Origin: Bacteroidota bacterium
GTDB lineage: Bacteria > Bacteroidota > Bacteroidia > Chitinophagales > Chitinophagaceae
Assembly (NCBI GenBank): GCA_014190475.1
Contig: BJGL01000007.1
Location: 1-52,829 of the forward strand
Direction: 5' to 3'
DNA length: 52,829 nucleotides
Part shown: piece by piece, positions 25,960 to 35,362 of the stretch
How the letters are laid out: each line of letters begins with the position of its first letter
How positions within the stretch are numbered: position 1 is the stretch's first letter
Made by a program: the position numbers and the translations under genes
Notes under the pieces: generated by a model
What the model was told of the DNA's origin: nothing
The model's database searches: none
Seen by the model: the letters and a program-made list of their open reading frames with translations, nothing else

Positions 25960-28407
25960 ATGCAAAAGCTTTTTACTCGTAACATTTTACTACTAGCAGG
26001 TTTTTTTTACATGAGTTACACAGGCTGGAGTCAGGCTAGCTATAAAACGCCTCCGGCCGTTGTGGCAGATATGTTATTGGCTAAACGGCCTGCGTCGGTT
26101 TCAGTTGACAATGCGGGTCAATGGATGGTATTGCAACAAACCAATGGCTATGCAGAAATGGAAGAACTAGCCGCACCTGAGTTAAGGATTGCAGGCCTTC
26201 GGATCAATCCGGCAAACTTCTCGCCCAGCCGTATGAATGTGGTGTACGCCATCAAACTTAAAGAGGTGAAGACCGGAAAAGAATATTCAATTAGCGGGCT
26301 TCCTGAAAAGCTCAGCGCACAATCCATATCCTGGAGTCCCGATTATCAACGATTTGCTTTCTTACAAGTTGAGCCTGGCCAAGTTGATCTCTACGTGGTC
26401 AACATCGCTACAAAAAAAGCAAGCCGAATCAATAAGACGCCTTTGAATATAGTTTTGAATCGATATCAATGGCTTTCGGCAGAAGCCCTTTTATACTTTA
26501 CCACTACAAAAAAACCAGCAGAGGCTCCGATAAGACCTGCCGTGCCAGATGGCCCCACCATTCAAGAGAATACAGGAAAAGCATCTCCCCGGCCTACTTT
26601 TCAGGATTTGATTAAGTCCCCATTTGATGAAAACTTATTTGCCTTTTATGCAACGGCCCAATTGGTAATTAATAATAAAGGGATTGAAACAAAAATTGCA
26701 GCGCCGGCATTATATAAATCAGTGAGCCCCTCTCCTGATAAACGATACATGCTTACTGAAATTATCAAACCTCCCTTTTCCTATTCAGTACCTGCAGGTG
26801 GTTTTGCATCTACTCTCTTTATAACAGATATGAAAGGAATTAAAATAAAAGATGTGATGGAGGTTCCTTCGGCTGAAACAGCACCCAGTGGAAATGACAA
26901 TGTACAACCCATTGCTAGAGGACACGAGTGGAGAGATAACAGTCCTGCTACACTAATTTGGTGCGAGCCCTTGGATAGCGGGCTGATCAAAAATAAAATG
27001 GACTACCACGATGCCGTATACGCTTGGGACGCTCCGTTTAATAGTACTCCTACGCTACTTTTTAAAACAAAAATGCGTTTCAACAATGTTATCTGGGGAA
27101 ATGAAGCGCTTGCATTAGTTTACGAAGGGCTCCGCTCCCGTCAAGTAGCTGGAATCAACCGATACAATTCCATCACAGGAGATCTCGAACGAATATTTAC
27201 ACGAAATACCACTGATGCCTATACAAATCCTGGCAATCCCGTAACACACCCGAACCAATTCGGCAAACCTGTACTTTGGACTATAGAAAACGGAAATCGA
27301 ATTTTATTTAACAACACCACTGGCAGCTCGCCCAAGGGTGATCTACCCTTTTTACTTTCTTTTCATGTTCATACTAAAAAAGCCGATACACTCTGGCGTT
27401 GCCCGGAAGGCACTTTTGAGACCATTCAAAAAGTACTCGATGCAGAAGCTGGTGTTGTGGTAACTCAACGAGAGAGTGAAACAGCAGTTCCTAACTATTT
27501 TCTAAAGGATTTAAAAAGACGTATTGCAGACAGGCCGCTTACAAACTTCAGCAACCCCTACCCGGCCATGGAGGGTGTTACAAAAGAAAAAATTCAATAC
27601 AAACGTGCGGATGGTGTTACGCTTACTGGAGATTTGTATTTACCCAAAGGATATAACAAGGAAAAGGAGGGAAAGCTGCCTGTTTTAATATGGGCTTATC
27701 CTGCAGAATACAACTCAGCTGCTGATGCTGCCCAGGTGAGAGGGAGTGAACATCGTTTCACTTTTTTAAGTGGAGGTTCGCCTGTATTCTATGTTACACA
27801 AGGGTACGCCGTACTAAATAATGCAGAGATGCCCATCGTTGCCAATGCTGAAAATGGAAAACCCAACGATAATTTTATTGAGCAGCTGACCATGAATGCA
27901 GCGGCAGCGATACAAACATTAGAGGAAAGAGGAGTGGGAGATCCTTCTCGTGTAGCGGTAGGAGGACATAGTTACGGCGCATTCATGACAGCAAACTTGT
28001 TGGCACACACCAAACTTTTTAAAGCAGGTATTGCAAGAAGCGGAGCTTACAACCGGACCCTTACCCCATTTGGATTTCAAAACGAAGACAGAACCTACTG
28101 GCAGGCTCCAGACTTGTATAACAAAATGAGCCCCTTCAGTTATGCCAACCAAATCAAAACACCCCTGCTATTGATTCATGGGGAATTGGACAATAACACA
28201 GGTACTTTCCCTATACAAAGTGAACGGATGTACAATGCCATCAAAGGTCATGGAGGCACAGCCCGGTATATTACATTGCCTTATGAGTCGCATGGCTACA
28301 CCGGCAAGGAAAATTTATTGCATGTGTTGGCCGAACAATTGGAGTGGATGGAACGCTTTGTGAAAGGAACACCGGTTTCTCCGGTAGAGGCTAAAAAAGG
28401 ATTTTAA
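25960..28407 (+). CDS. secreted S9 family peptidase (glutamyl/prolyl oligopeptidase-like)
   Basis: The 815-residue protein has a signal peptide (about residues 1-25), a beta-propeller of about 530 residues, and a C-terminal alpha/beta-hydrolase domain. The triad is S671 (GGHSYGAFM), D744 (HGELDNNTG) and H778 (YESHGYTG). The propeller with LSAQSISWSPDYQRFAF-type blades and the H-x-x-S-x-G-A neighbourhood resemble glutamyl endopeptidase-like S9 enzymes of Bacteroidota and plants, but the specificity is inferred. It would cleave oligopeptides in the periplasm. It is a single gene followed by an independent -7 box for the next gene. Confidence 0.9.
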   Translation: MQKLFTRNILLLAGFFYMSYTGWSQASYKTPPAVVADMLLAKRPASVSVDNAGQWMVLQQTNGYAEMEELAAPELRIAGLRINPANFSPSRMNVVYAIKLKEVKTGKEYSISGLPEKLSAQSISWSPDYQRFAFLQVEPGQVDLYVVNIATKKASRINKTPLNIVLNRYQWLSAEALLYFTTTKKPAEAPIRPAVPDGPTIQENTGKASPRPTFQDLIKSPFDENLFAFYATAQLVINNKGIETKIAAPALYKSVSPSPDKRYMLTEIIKPPFSYSVPAGGFASTLFITDMKGIKIKDVMEVPSAETAPSGNDNVQPIARGHEWRDNSPATLIWCEPLDSGLIKNKMDYHDAVYAWDAPFNSTPTLLFKTKMRFNNVIWGNEALALVYEGLRSRQVAGINRYNSITGDLERIFTRNTTDAYTNPGNPVTHPNQFGKPVLWTIENGNRILFNNTTGSSPKGDLPFLLSFHVHTKKADTLWRCPEGTFETIQKVLDAEAGVVVTQRESETAVPNYFLKDLKRRIADRPLTNFSNPYPAMEGVTKEKIQYKRADGVTLTGDLYLPKGYNKEKEGKLPVLIWAYPAEYNSAADAAQVRGSEHRFTFLSGGSPVFYVTQGYAVLNNAEMPIVANAENGKPNDNFIEQLTMNAAAAIQTLEERGVGDPSRVAVGGHSYGAFMTANLLAHTKLFKAGIARSGAYNRTLTPFGFQNEDRTYWQAPDLYNKMSPFSYANQIKTPLLLIHGELDNNTGTFPIQSERMYNAIKGHGGTARYITLPYESHGYTGKENLLHVLAEQLEWMERFVKGTPVSPVEAKKGF

Positions 28408-28444
28408 CAAACCCCTACAGTTAAAAAGTAAAGGGTAAAAAATG

Positions 28445-28452
28445 TAATTTTG
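28445..28452 (+). promoter_or_regulatory. -7 element for the alpha-oxoamine synthase gene
   Basis: TAATTTTG matches TAnnTTTG exactly and lies 30 nt before ATG 28483. Confidence 0.5.
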
Positions 28453-28482
28453 CAGCTGAAATCAACCTGTTAAAACCAGCAT

Positions 28483-29742
28483 ATGGCCGATTTATTTGAG
28501 AAACTAATGAAGAATGCGGGTCCTCTTGGTCAGCACCGGGAACGCGCCCATGGATACTTTGCCTTTCCTAAGCTGGAAGGTGAAATCAGCAGCCGCATGA
28601 AGTTTCGCGGTAAGGACATGATAGTTTGGAGTCTTAATAACTATCTGGGTCTTGCCAATCACCCCGAGGTAAGAAAAGCGGATGCCGATGGTGCACGTGA
28701 ATATGGACTCGCCTACCCGATGGGAGCCCGTATGATGAGTGGAAACAGTAATCATCATGAAAGACTGGAAGCAGAATTAGCTGCTTTTGAAATGAAAGAA
28801 GATGCCGTGTTGCTGAATTTTGGTTACCAAGGTATGCTCAGTGTGATTGACGTATTATGTGGTAGACATGATGTAATTGTTTACGATGCAGAAAGCCATG
28901 CTTGTATCATCGATGGATTACGCATGCATCCGGGACATCGTTATGTTTTCAAGCACAACGATGTTGATGATTGTGAGAAACAACTACAACGTGCCACAGC
29001 ATTGGTTGAAAAACAAAAAGCCGGTGGCATCTTGGTTATCACAGAAGGCGTATTTGGTATGGCTGGTGACCAAGGCAAGCTAAAAGAAATTGCAGCACTA
29101 AAAGATAAATATCAATTCCGTTTATTGGTGGACGATGCCCATGGCTTTGGAACACTGGGTAAAACTGGTGCAGGAGCCGGTGAAGAACAAGGTGTGCAAG
29201 ATAAAATTGATATCTACTTTTCCACTTTTGCCAAGTCAATGGCTAGCATTGGGGCTTTTGTGGCAGGTGATAAAGTGATCATGGATTTTATACGATACAA
29301 TATTCGTTCACAGATTTTTGCAAAGAGTTTGCCCATGCCATTGGTAGTTGGCAACCTAAAACGACTAGAATTACTACGCGACCATCCTGAATACAAGGCA
29401 AAACTGTGGAGCAATGCCCTCAAGTTACAGCAAGGATTGAAGGAGCGTGGTTTTGATATTGGCAAAACAGACTCTGTTGTAACTCCAGTTTACATGAAAG
29501 GCGGCGTAGAGGAAGCTACAGCCATGGTAATGGATTTACGTGAGAACTATGGTATTTTCTGTTCAATTGTGGTGTATCCCGTTATTCCAAAAGGACATAT
29601 CATCTACCGATTAATCCCCTCTGCAATACATAACGACGAGGACATCCAGGCAACGCTGAAGGCCTTTTCCGAAACTAAGGTTAAACTGGATGCAGGAGCG
29701 TATAAGGTTGAGGCTGTACCAGATATGGCTGAAAAGAAATAA
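28483..29742 (+). CDS. PLP-dependent alpha-oxoamine synthase family protein
   Basis: The 419-residue protein belongs to the fold-type I PLP enzymes related to 8-amino-7-oxononanoate synthase, 2-amino-3-ketobutyrate CoA ligase and serine palmitoyltransferase. It shows SLNNYLGLANHPEV, the GARMMSGNSNHHERLE loop, the VDDAHGFGTLG aspartate motif and the PLP lysine K251 in STFAKSMASIGAF. Its N-terminus (FEKLMKNAGPLGQHRERAHGYFAFPKLEGEI) differs from the classical Sphingobacterium SPT as I know it. Condensation of an amino acid with an acyl thioester is likely; sphingolipid-base synthesis is one option. An intrinsic terminator closes the unit. Confidence 0.85.
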   Translation: MADLFEKLMKNAGPLGQHRERAHGYFAFPKLEGEISSRMKFRGKDMIVWSLNNYLGLANHPEVRKADADGAREYGLAYPMGARMMSGNSNHHERLEAELAAFEMKEDAVLLNFGYQGMLSVIDVLCGRHDVIVYDAESHACIIDGLRMHPGHRYVFKHNDVDDCEKQLQRATALVEKQKAGGILVITEGVFGMAGDQGKLKEIAALKDKYQFRLLVDDAHGFGTLGKTGAGAGEEQGVQDKIDIYFSTFAKSMASIGAFVAGDKVIMDFIRYNIRSQIFAKSLPMPLVVGNLKRLELLRDHPEYKAKLWSNALKLQQGLKERGFDIGKTDSVVTPVYMKGGVEEATAMVMDLRENYGIFCSIVVYPVIPKGHIIYRLIPSAIHNDEDIQATLKAFSETKVKLDAGAYKVEAVPDMAEKK

Positions 29743-29763
29743 TCGCCACTCATCAAAGAGTTC

Positions 29764-29794
29764 AAAGACGGCCCCCTAAAGGCCGTCTTTTTTT
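29764..29794 (+). terminator. intrinsic terminator after the alpha-oxoamine synthase gene
   Basis: A perfect 10-bp stem (29764-29773 with 29781-29790) and a 7-nt loop end in a run of seven T residues (29788-29794). It lies 22 bases after the stop codon. The 5' arm is A-rich at its base, so it could also work weakly on the other strand, but no gene there needs it. Confidence 0.9.
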
Positions 29795-29821
29795 ATACAT
29801 TTACCCTCTAAATAAAATTGT

Positions 29822-32005
29822 ATGCGTGTTTTATTGTTGTCCCTGTTATGCGCTCCCCTGCTTGCCCTAGCGCAACCTCGTCAAATTACGCTCGAGGATT
29901 TGTACAAAAAAGGAACTTTTCGTGGCGAGTTTATAAATGCCCGTTTTGACACTAGTTCAAAAGAGCCTTCCTTTCAGTGGAGTCGATATAAAGATCAAAC
30001 AGGTAAATCGATATCACGTCCGGATGACGTAGTAGCTAGCCCTAGCAAACCGGGTTTATGGTTAGTGAAAACTAAAACAGAGCCCATCTATAGAAGATCA
30101 TCAAAATCAGTCATACATCTTCTACAGGTTGTAAATAACGATACGCAACTTATAAAACTTACTGGTCCTTTGGGAAAGGGAGCAGAGCAAACTGATTCAA
30201 AATTCATTCATGCATCATTCTCCCCTACTGGAGAGTATGTGTCCTATGTTTTTGACAACAATCTATACCTCTACCAGGTAGCCACTGGGCAGTACAAGTC
30301 GGTCACTACGGATGGTAAATGGAATTTTATCATCAATGGAAATTGTGATTGGGTATACGAGGAGGAATTTGAATTCTCACAAGCCTACGCCTGGAATAAA
30401 GAGGGCACCCATCTTGCCTATTATCGCTTTGATGAGTCGAAGGTGAAAGAATTTAATATGACTTTTTACGATAACGCCCACAATACAGATTATCGATATA
30501 AATATCCCAAAGCTGGTGATGATAATTCCACCGTGGAGATCTATGTATACGATATCAACACAGGGAATAAAGTCAAAGCTGAAACAGAAACAGGTGATAT
30601 CTATATTCCGAGAATCAAATGGACACAGGACAATAATACACTGATTGTTTTTTGGATGAACAGACACCAAAACCACCTGAAACTATTAGCTACAGATGCG
30701 ACTACTGGAAAAAGTCGAATGGTATATGAAGAGAAAAATAAATATTTTGTTGAAATCAATGACGACTGGTGGTTCCTGCAAGACGGAAAGCACTTTTTGT
30801 TTACGAGCGAAATGAATGGTTATCGGCATTTGTATCTCTACAGTTTTGATGGTGCTGTAAAAACGCAAGTCACACAAGGAAATCAAGAAATTACGGAGAT
30901 CAATGGTGTGGACGAAAAAAACAAACGTATCTATTACACGGTGGCTGCACCGCGCCCCATGGATCGCAACATCATGGTTACCGACTTTTCAGGAAAGAGC
31001 ACAACCGCATTAACCGCCTCACAGGGATGGAATCGTGCGGTATTCAACGACAACTTCACGGAGTTTTTCCTCTATTACTCAACCATCAATACGCCTCAAC
31101 AAGTAAGCCGTTATCAGTTGGTGGCTGATAAGAAAAAAGGTATTACAACTCGTTTATTAGCACAGTTGGGCACAAACAGCAAGTTGCAGGAAAAAATGAG
31201 CGAGTATGGCTTTGGCAATGCGGACTTTATTCGTATACCCAATAGTAAAGGAGATACACTCAACGGCTGGATGCTGAAACCTGCTGGATTTGATGCTACC
31301 AAAAAGTATCCCGTCCTATTCTGTAATTATGGCGGACCCGGCTCTCAACAGGTAGCCAACCGATTTGGCGCCGTCAGCACCTGGCATCAATTACTAGCAC
31401 AAAAAGGATTTATCATTGTAAGTGTTGATAACACAGGAACAGGGTATCGTGGCGAGGAGTTCAAGAAAAAAACATACCTGCAATTAGGAAAATTTGAAAT
31501 AGAGGATCAAATTGATGCAGCTCGCGAACTTGGTAAATTAGCTTACGTTGACAAAAATAGAATTGGTCACTGGGGCTGGAGCTATGGTGGATTTATGAGC
31601 ACGCTTGCCATCACAAAAGGTGCCGATGTTTTTCATGCGGCAGTTGCAGTTGCACCTGTAACCAGTTGGCGCTTTTATGACAACATTTACACAGAGCGAT
31701 ACATGCGCACGCCACAAGAAAACCCCAAAGGCTATGATGATAATTCGCCCCTAAACCATGCTGAAAAAATCAAAGGCAAGTATTTATTGGTGCATGGTAC
31801 CGCCGACGATAATGTGCATTTTCAAAATGCCACTCAAATGGTATCAGCGCTGGTAAAAGCCAATATCCACTTTGATAGTTTTTACTACCCCAATAAAAAT
31901 CATGGAATAGGTGGATCAGCTGATAACACCACCTTTCATCTCTGGAGCATGAAAACTAACTGGATACTTAAGAATCTTGGAAACGAAAACACTAGGAAGG
32001 AATAA
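29822..32005 (+). CDS. dipeptidyl peptidase IV-type S9B peptidase
   Basis: The 727-residue protein has a signal peptide (about residues 1-18), the DPP4 beta-propeller (DPPIV_N) and the S9 hydrolase domain. Assignment as DPP4 rests on the glutamate motif DWVYEEEFEF (E180-E182), which anchors the free N-terminus of substrates, and the triad S587 (GWSYGGF), D662 (HGTADDNVHF) and H694 (KNHGIGG). It removes N-terminal X-Pro or X-Ala dipeptides in the periplasm. It lies just after the terminator of the alpha-oxoamine synthase gene and is transcribed alone. Confidence 0.94.
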   Translation: MRVLLLSLLCAPLLALAQPRQITLEDLYKKGTFRGEFINARFDTSSKEPSFQWSRYKDQTGKSISRPDDVVASPSKPGLWLVKTKTEPIYRRSSKSVIHLLQVVNNDTQLIKLTGPLGKGAEQTDSKFIHASFSPTGEYVSYVFDNNLYLYQVATGQYKSVTTDGKWNFIINGNCDWVYEEEFEFSQAYAWNKEGTHLAYYRFDESKVKEFNMTFYDNAHNTDYRYKYPKAGDDNSTVEIYVYDINTGNKVKAETETGDIYIPRIKWTQDNNTLIVFWMNRHQNHLKLLATDATTGKSRMVYEEKNKYFVEINDDWWFLQDGKHFLFTSEMNGYRHLYLYSFDGAVKTQVTQGNQEITEINGVDEKNKRIYYTVAAPRPMDRNIMVTDFSGKSTTALTASQGWNRAVFNDNFTEFFLYYSTINTPQQVSRYQLVADKKKGITTRLLAQLGTNSKLQEKMSEYGFGNADFIRIPNSKGDTLNGWMLKPAGFDATKKYPVLFCNYGGPGSQQVANRFGAVSTWHQLLAQKGFIIVSVDNTGTGYRGEEFKKKTYLQLGKFEIEDQIDAARELGKLAYVDKNRIGHWGWSYGGFMSTLAITKGADVFHAAVAVAPVTSWRFYDNIYTERYMRTPQENPKGYDDNSPLNHAEKIKGKYLLVHGTADDNVHFQNATQMVSALVKANIHFDSFYYPNKNHGIGGSADNTTFHLWSMKTNWILKNLGNENTRKE

Positions 32006-32013
32006 AAAAAGAA

Positions 32014-32033
32014 CCCCCGATGAAAATCGGGGG
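32014..32033. terminator. GC-rich GAAA-loop hairpin in the DPP4-ubiX gap
   Basis: A perfect 8-bp stem CCCCCGAT/ATCGGGGG closes a GAAA tetraloop, 8 bases after the DPP4 stop. The A-run lies on its left (32004-32010), so a T-run follows only on the minus strand; on the plus strand it lacks one. It may stabilise or end the DPP4 mRNA. The rest of the 204-base gap 32006-32209 holds an AT-rich stretch with a possible 8-codon reading frame (32072-32098) and no other feature. Confidence 0.55.
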
Positions 32034-32209
32034 ACCCTAATCAAAAACCATTAACCATTAAACCTTATCCTATGAAAATTCGTTTCAAATCTATGTAGAA
32101 ATAGTACGAATAAGTGTTTCACTAAGTCAATAATTTGTCATTTAAGGGTTTTTTACTAATATTTACTTATATCACTGAACCACTTGGGCCAGAATTGGTT
32201 ATATAAAGT

Positions 32210-32767
32210 ATGAGAAAAATTGTAGTATGTGTAACCGGAGCCAGCGGCTCGATCTATGCCTCCAGTCTTTTGGATAAGTTGCTTACGCTGAAAGATCAAT
32301 GGTCTGAATTGGCATTGGTCATGACGGTGAACGCCAAAGAGGTCTGGCAAACGGAACTTGACAATCAAAAATGGAAGGATTACCCTATAAAGCATTATAC
32401 AACCACTGACTTCTCTGCTCCCTTTGCCTCTGGATCCGGCCAATACGATACACAGATTATTATCCCCTGTTCCATGGGCACTTTAGGACGAATTGCGTCA
32501 GGCGTCTCCAGCGACTTGATTACACGAGCCGCTGATGTAATCTTGAAAGAAAGAAGAAAATTGATTTGCGTGGTTCGTGACACACCATACAACCTGATCC
32601 ATATACGGAACATGGAAACCGTAACGCTGGCTGGTGGTATTATATGCCCTGCCACCCCCTCTTTTTACAGCAAACCTGCTACCATTGAAGCGGTGGCTGC
32701 CACCGTCACCGACCGTGTACTAGACCTCGCAGGATTTGATATTCGCACCTATAGGTGGGGAAAGTAA
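32210..32767 (+). CDS. ubiX: UbiX family flavin prenyltransferase
   Basis: The 185-residue flavoprotein makes prenylated FMN from FMN and dimethylallyl (pyro)phosphate, the cofactor of UbiD decarboxylases. It shows VTGASGSIYASSLLDKL (the FMN loop), IPCSMGTLGRIASGVSSDLITRAADVILKERRKLICVVRDTPYN (the dodecamer-interface and phosphate-binding block) and the ATPSFYSKPATIEA segment. The length is typical. No ubiD is in the window, so its partner must be elsewhere. It is convergent with the aconitase gene, with only one base between the stops. Confidence 0.93.
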   Translation: MRKIVVCVTGASGSIYASSLLDKLLTLKDQWSELALVMTVNAKEVWQTELDNQKWKDYPIKHYTTTDFSAPFASGSGQYDTQIIIPCSMGTLGRIASGVSSDLITRAADVILKERRKLICVVRDTPYNLIHIRNMETVTLAGGIICPATPSFYSKPATIEAVAATVTDRVLDLAGFDIRTYRWGK

Positions 32768-32768
32768 A

Positions 32769-35036
32769 TCAACCTGCGAATTGCTTTCTTATCACATTCA
32801 AGGCACCGCCTGATTTAAACCACTCGATCTGTTGTGCATTATACGAATGGTTTGCCTGTATGGTTTCAGTGCTACCATCACTGTGCTTTAGCACCACCTC
32901 CAATGGTTTTCCAGGGGTAAATGCAGTAAGACCGACAATGTCAATATTGTCGTCTTCTTGAATTCTATTATAATCCTCCTTGTTGGCAAATGTGAGTGCC
33001 AACATACCTTGTTTTTTCAAATTGGTTTCGTGAATACGGGCAAATGATTTTACCAACACCACCCGAACACCCAAATGACGGGGCTCCATCGCAGCGTGTT
33101 CGCGGGAAGAACCTTCTCCATAATTTTCATCACCCACTACAATTGAACCAATACCCGCTGCCTTATAAGCACGTTGTGTAGCAGGAACTGGACCATACGC
33201 GCCGGTTAATTGGTTTTTAACAAGATCAGTTTTGTCATTAAAAAAATTGACAGCGCCGATTAGCATGTTGTTACTAATATTATCCAAATGTCCGCGGAAT
33301 TTCAACCATGGTCCAGCCATAGAGATGTGATCCGTAGTACATTTTCCTTTCGCCTTGATCAATAATTTCAATCCGTTAAGATCCGTGCCCTCCCAAGCAG
33401 CAAACGGATACAATAATTGAAGACGTTTGCTATCGGTTTTTACATCTACCTGCACCTTACTACCATCCTCGGCGGGTGCTTGATAACCGGCATCTTCAAC
33501 AGCAAAACCTTTTTGAGGTAATTCATCGCCACTCGGAGGATCCAATTTAACCGCTTCTCCTTTTTCATTGATCAAGGTATCAGTAATGGGATTGAACGTA
33601 AGATCACCAGCAATTGCCAGGGCCGTAACTAATTCAGGACTTGCCACAAAGGCTAGCGTATTGGGATTTCCGTCTGCACGCTTGGCAAAATTGCGGTTAA
33701 AAGAATGGACAATAGTATTGCGCTCCTGCTTTTCAGCACCCATACGATCCCACATACCAATACAAGGTCCGCAAGCATTTGCAAACACACGCGCTCCAAT
33801 TTTCGAAAATGTATCCAAGAATCCGTCGCGCTCAATGGTGTAACGTACCAGTTCACTTCCAGGAGTAATAGTAAACTCTGCTTTTGTCTTCAACCCTTTT
33901 TGGGCAACTTGCTTTGCTAGACTCACAGCACGGCTGATATCTTCATAAGAGGAATTGGTACAGCTTCCTATTAAACCCACTTCAACTTTAGTAGGCCAGC
34001 CATTCTTGGCAGCCGCCTCTTTCATTTGAGAAATTGGAGTAGCCAGATCAGGAGTAAAGGGACCGTTTAAGTGCGGCTCTAGTTCGCTCAAATTAATTTC
34101 AATCACACGATCGAAATATTTTTCGGGCTGCGCATATACTTCTGGATCACCTGTTAAATATTCTTTGATCTGATCAGCTGCAATTGCCACTTCCTTTCTG
34201 CCAGTGGCTTCCAAATAACGACGCATACTTTCGTCATAACCAAATGTAGAAGTGGTAGCACCGATCTCTGCACCCATATTACAAATGGTGCCTTTACCCG
34301 TGCAACTCATATTAGTTGCGCCCTCACCAAAATATTCTACAATTGCATTGGTACCCCCCTTGACGGTTAAAATACCGGCCACTTTCAAAATCACATCCTT
34401 GGGAGAAGTCCAACCATTCAATTTTCCAGTCAGCTTAACTCCTATTAATTGTGGCATGAGTAATTCCCAACTCAAACCAGCCATCACATCACAGGCATCT
34501 GCCCCACCTACTCCAATAGCAACCATTCCTAAACCGCCCGCATTAACCGTGTGAGAATCTGTTCCAATCATCATACCACCTGGAAAAGCATAATTCTCCA
34601 ACACAACCTGGTGGATAATTCCAGCGCCAGGCTTCCAAAAACCAATACCGTACTTGTTGGAAATAGAGGAAAGAAAATTATAAACCTCTTCGTTATCAGC
34701 CACCGCTTTTGATAAGTCAGCTTTGCCTTCATTCTTGGCAACAATCAAGTGATCACAATGAACTGTGGAGGGAACAGCTACCGTTTTACGACCTGTAGTA
34801 TCAAACTGCAATAAAGCCATTTGCGCTGTGGCATCCTGCATGGCAACACGGTCGGGTGCAAAGTCCACATAATCCTTACCTCGCTTGAAATCAACAGGTG
34901 TTACCCCCTCCCACAAGTGAGCGTACAGTATTTTCTCCGCAAGCGTTAATGGACGACCCAGTGATTGACGAGCAGCATCAACACGGGCTGGCATGGCAGC
35001 ATATAATTTCTTAATCAGATCAAGATCAAATACCAT
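32769..35036 (-). CDS. acn: aconitate hydratase
   Basis: The 755-residue enzyme converts citrate to isocitrate in the TCA cycle. It has the length and order of the mitochondrial-type aconitase found in Bacteroidota. HCDHLIV and the [21 protein letters not shown] block come first. The 4Fe-4S cysteines lie in [13 protein letters not shown] and [13 protein letters not shown]. The C-terminal swivel domain has [19 protein letters not shown], with the substrate-binding arginine and serine. It is expressed alone, from a -7 box at 35063-35070, divergent from the PspC-like gene. Confidence 0.96.
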   Translation of the reverse strand: MVFDLDLIKKLYAAMPARVDAARQSLGRPLTLAEKILYAHLWEGVTPVDFKRGKDYVDFAPDRVAMQDATAQMALLQFDTTGRKTVAVPSTVHCDHLIVAKNEGKADLSKAVADNEEVYNFLSSISNKYGIGFWKPGAGIIHQVVLENYAFPGGMMIGTDSHTVNAGGLGMVAIGVGGADACDVMAGLSWELLMPQLIGVKLTGKLNGWTSPKDVILKVAGILTVKGGTNAIVEYFGEGATNMSCTGKGTICNMGAEIGATTSTFGYDESMRRYLEATGRKEVAIAADQIKEYLTGDPEVYAQPEKYFDRVIEINLSELEPHLNGPFTPDLATPISQMKEAAAKNGWPTKVEVGLIGSCTNSSYEDISRAVSLAKQVAQKGLKTKAEFTITPGSELVRYTIERDGFLDTFSKIGARVFANACGPCIGMWDRMGAEKQERNTIVHSFNRNFAKRADGNPNTLAFVASPELVTALAIAGDLTFNPITDTLINEKGEAVKLDPPSGDELPQKGFAVEDAGYQAPAEDGSKVQVDVKTDSKRLQLLYPFAAWEGTDLNGLKLLIKAKGKCTTDHISMAGPWLKFRGHLDNISNNMLIGAVNFFNDKTDLVKNQLTGAYGPVPATQRAYKAAGIGSIVVGDENYGEGSSREHAAMEPRHLGVRVVLVKSFARIHETNLKKQGMLALTFANKEDYNRIQEDDNIDIVGLTAFTPGKPLEVVLKHSDGSTETIQANHSYNAQQIEWFKSGGALNVIRKQFAG

Positions 35037-35062
35037 ACAAATAGTTTAATGTTTAAGCGCTG

Positions 35063-35070
35063 CAAAATTA
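35063..35070 (-). promoter_or_regulatory. -7 element for the aconitase gene
   Basis: The minus strand reads TAATTTTG, an exact TAnnTTTG match, 26 nt before ATG 35036. Confidence 0.55.
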
Positions 35071-35104
35071 AGAAAAATCAGGGGGAGGTAACGTTGGACT
35101 TTTG

Positions 35105-35112
35105 TAAATTTG
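35105..35112 (+). promoter_or_regulatory. -7 element for the PspC-like small gene
   Basis: TAAATTTG matches TAnnTTTG and lies 25 nt before ATG 35138, back to back with the aconitase promoter. It supports the small reading frame as a real gene. Confidence 0.5.
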
Positions 35113-35137
35113 GAAGTATTTACGCAAGAAACCTCCT

Positions 35138-35359
35138 ATGGAAAAGCTCAAAAGCCTGGTTGAATGGAATGTCTTTGGAGTTTGTACTGCCATTGGCCTC
35201 AAACTGGGCATTTCTACCAGCCGAATCAGGCAGTATTTCCTTTACACCTCAGTAATGACACTAGGTTCCCCTATTGTGATTTACATGATACTTGCGTTTT
35301 GGAGAGATTTGAGAAAATACATGCAGTCCACCCGCCGAAATCCGTGGCACAGTCTCTAG
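35138..35359 (+). CDS. small PspC-like membrane protein
   Basis: The 73-residue protein has the compact layout of PspC domains. An amphipathic start is followed by VFGVCTAIGLKLGISTSRIR, the G-V-C/G-L-A-x-x-x-G-I-x-x-x-x-x-R pattern. One membrane span (YTSVMTLGSPIVIYMILAFW, about residues 38-57) and a basic tail (RDLRKYMQSTRRNP) follow. PspC proteins take part in envelope-stress signalling; the role here is unknown. A -7 box upstream supports expression, and overlapping frames in this stretch lack homology. It ends 3 bases before the convergent cysteine desulfurase gene. Confidence 0.75.
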   Translation: MEKLKSLVEWNVFGVCTAIGLKLGISTSRIRQYFLYTSVMTLGSPIVIYMILAFWRDLRKYMQSTRRNPWHSL

Positions 35360-35362
35360 AAA

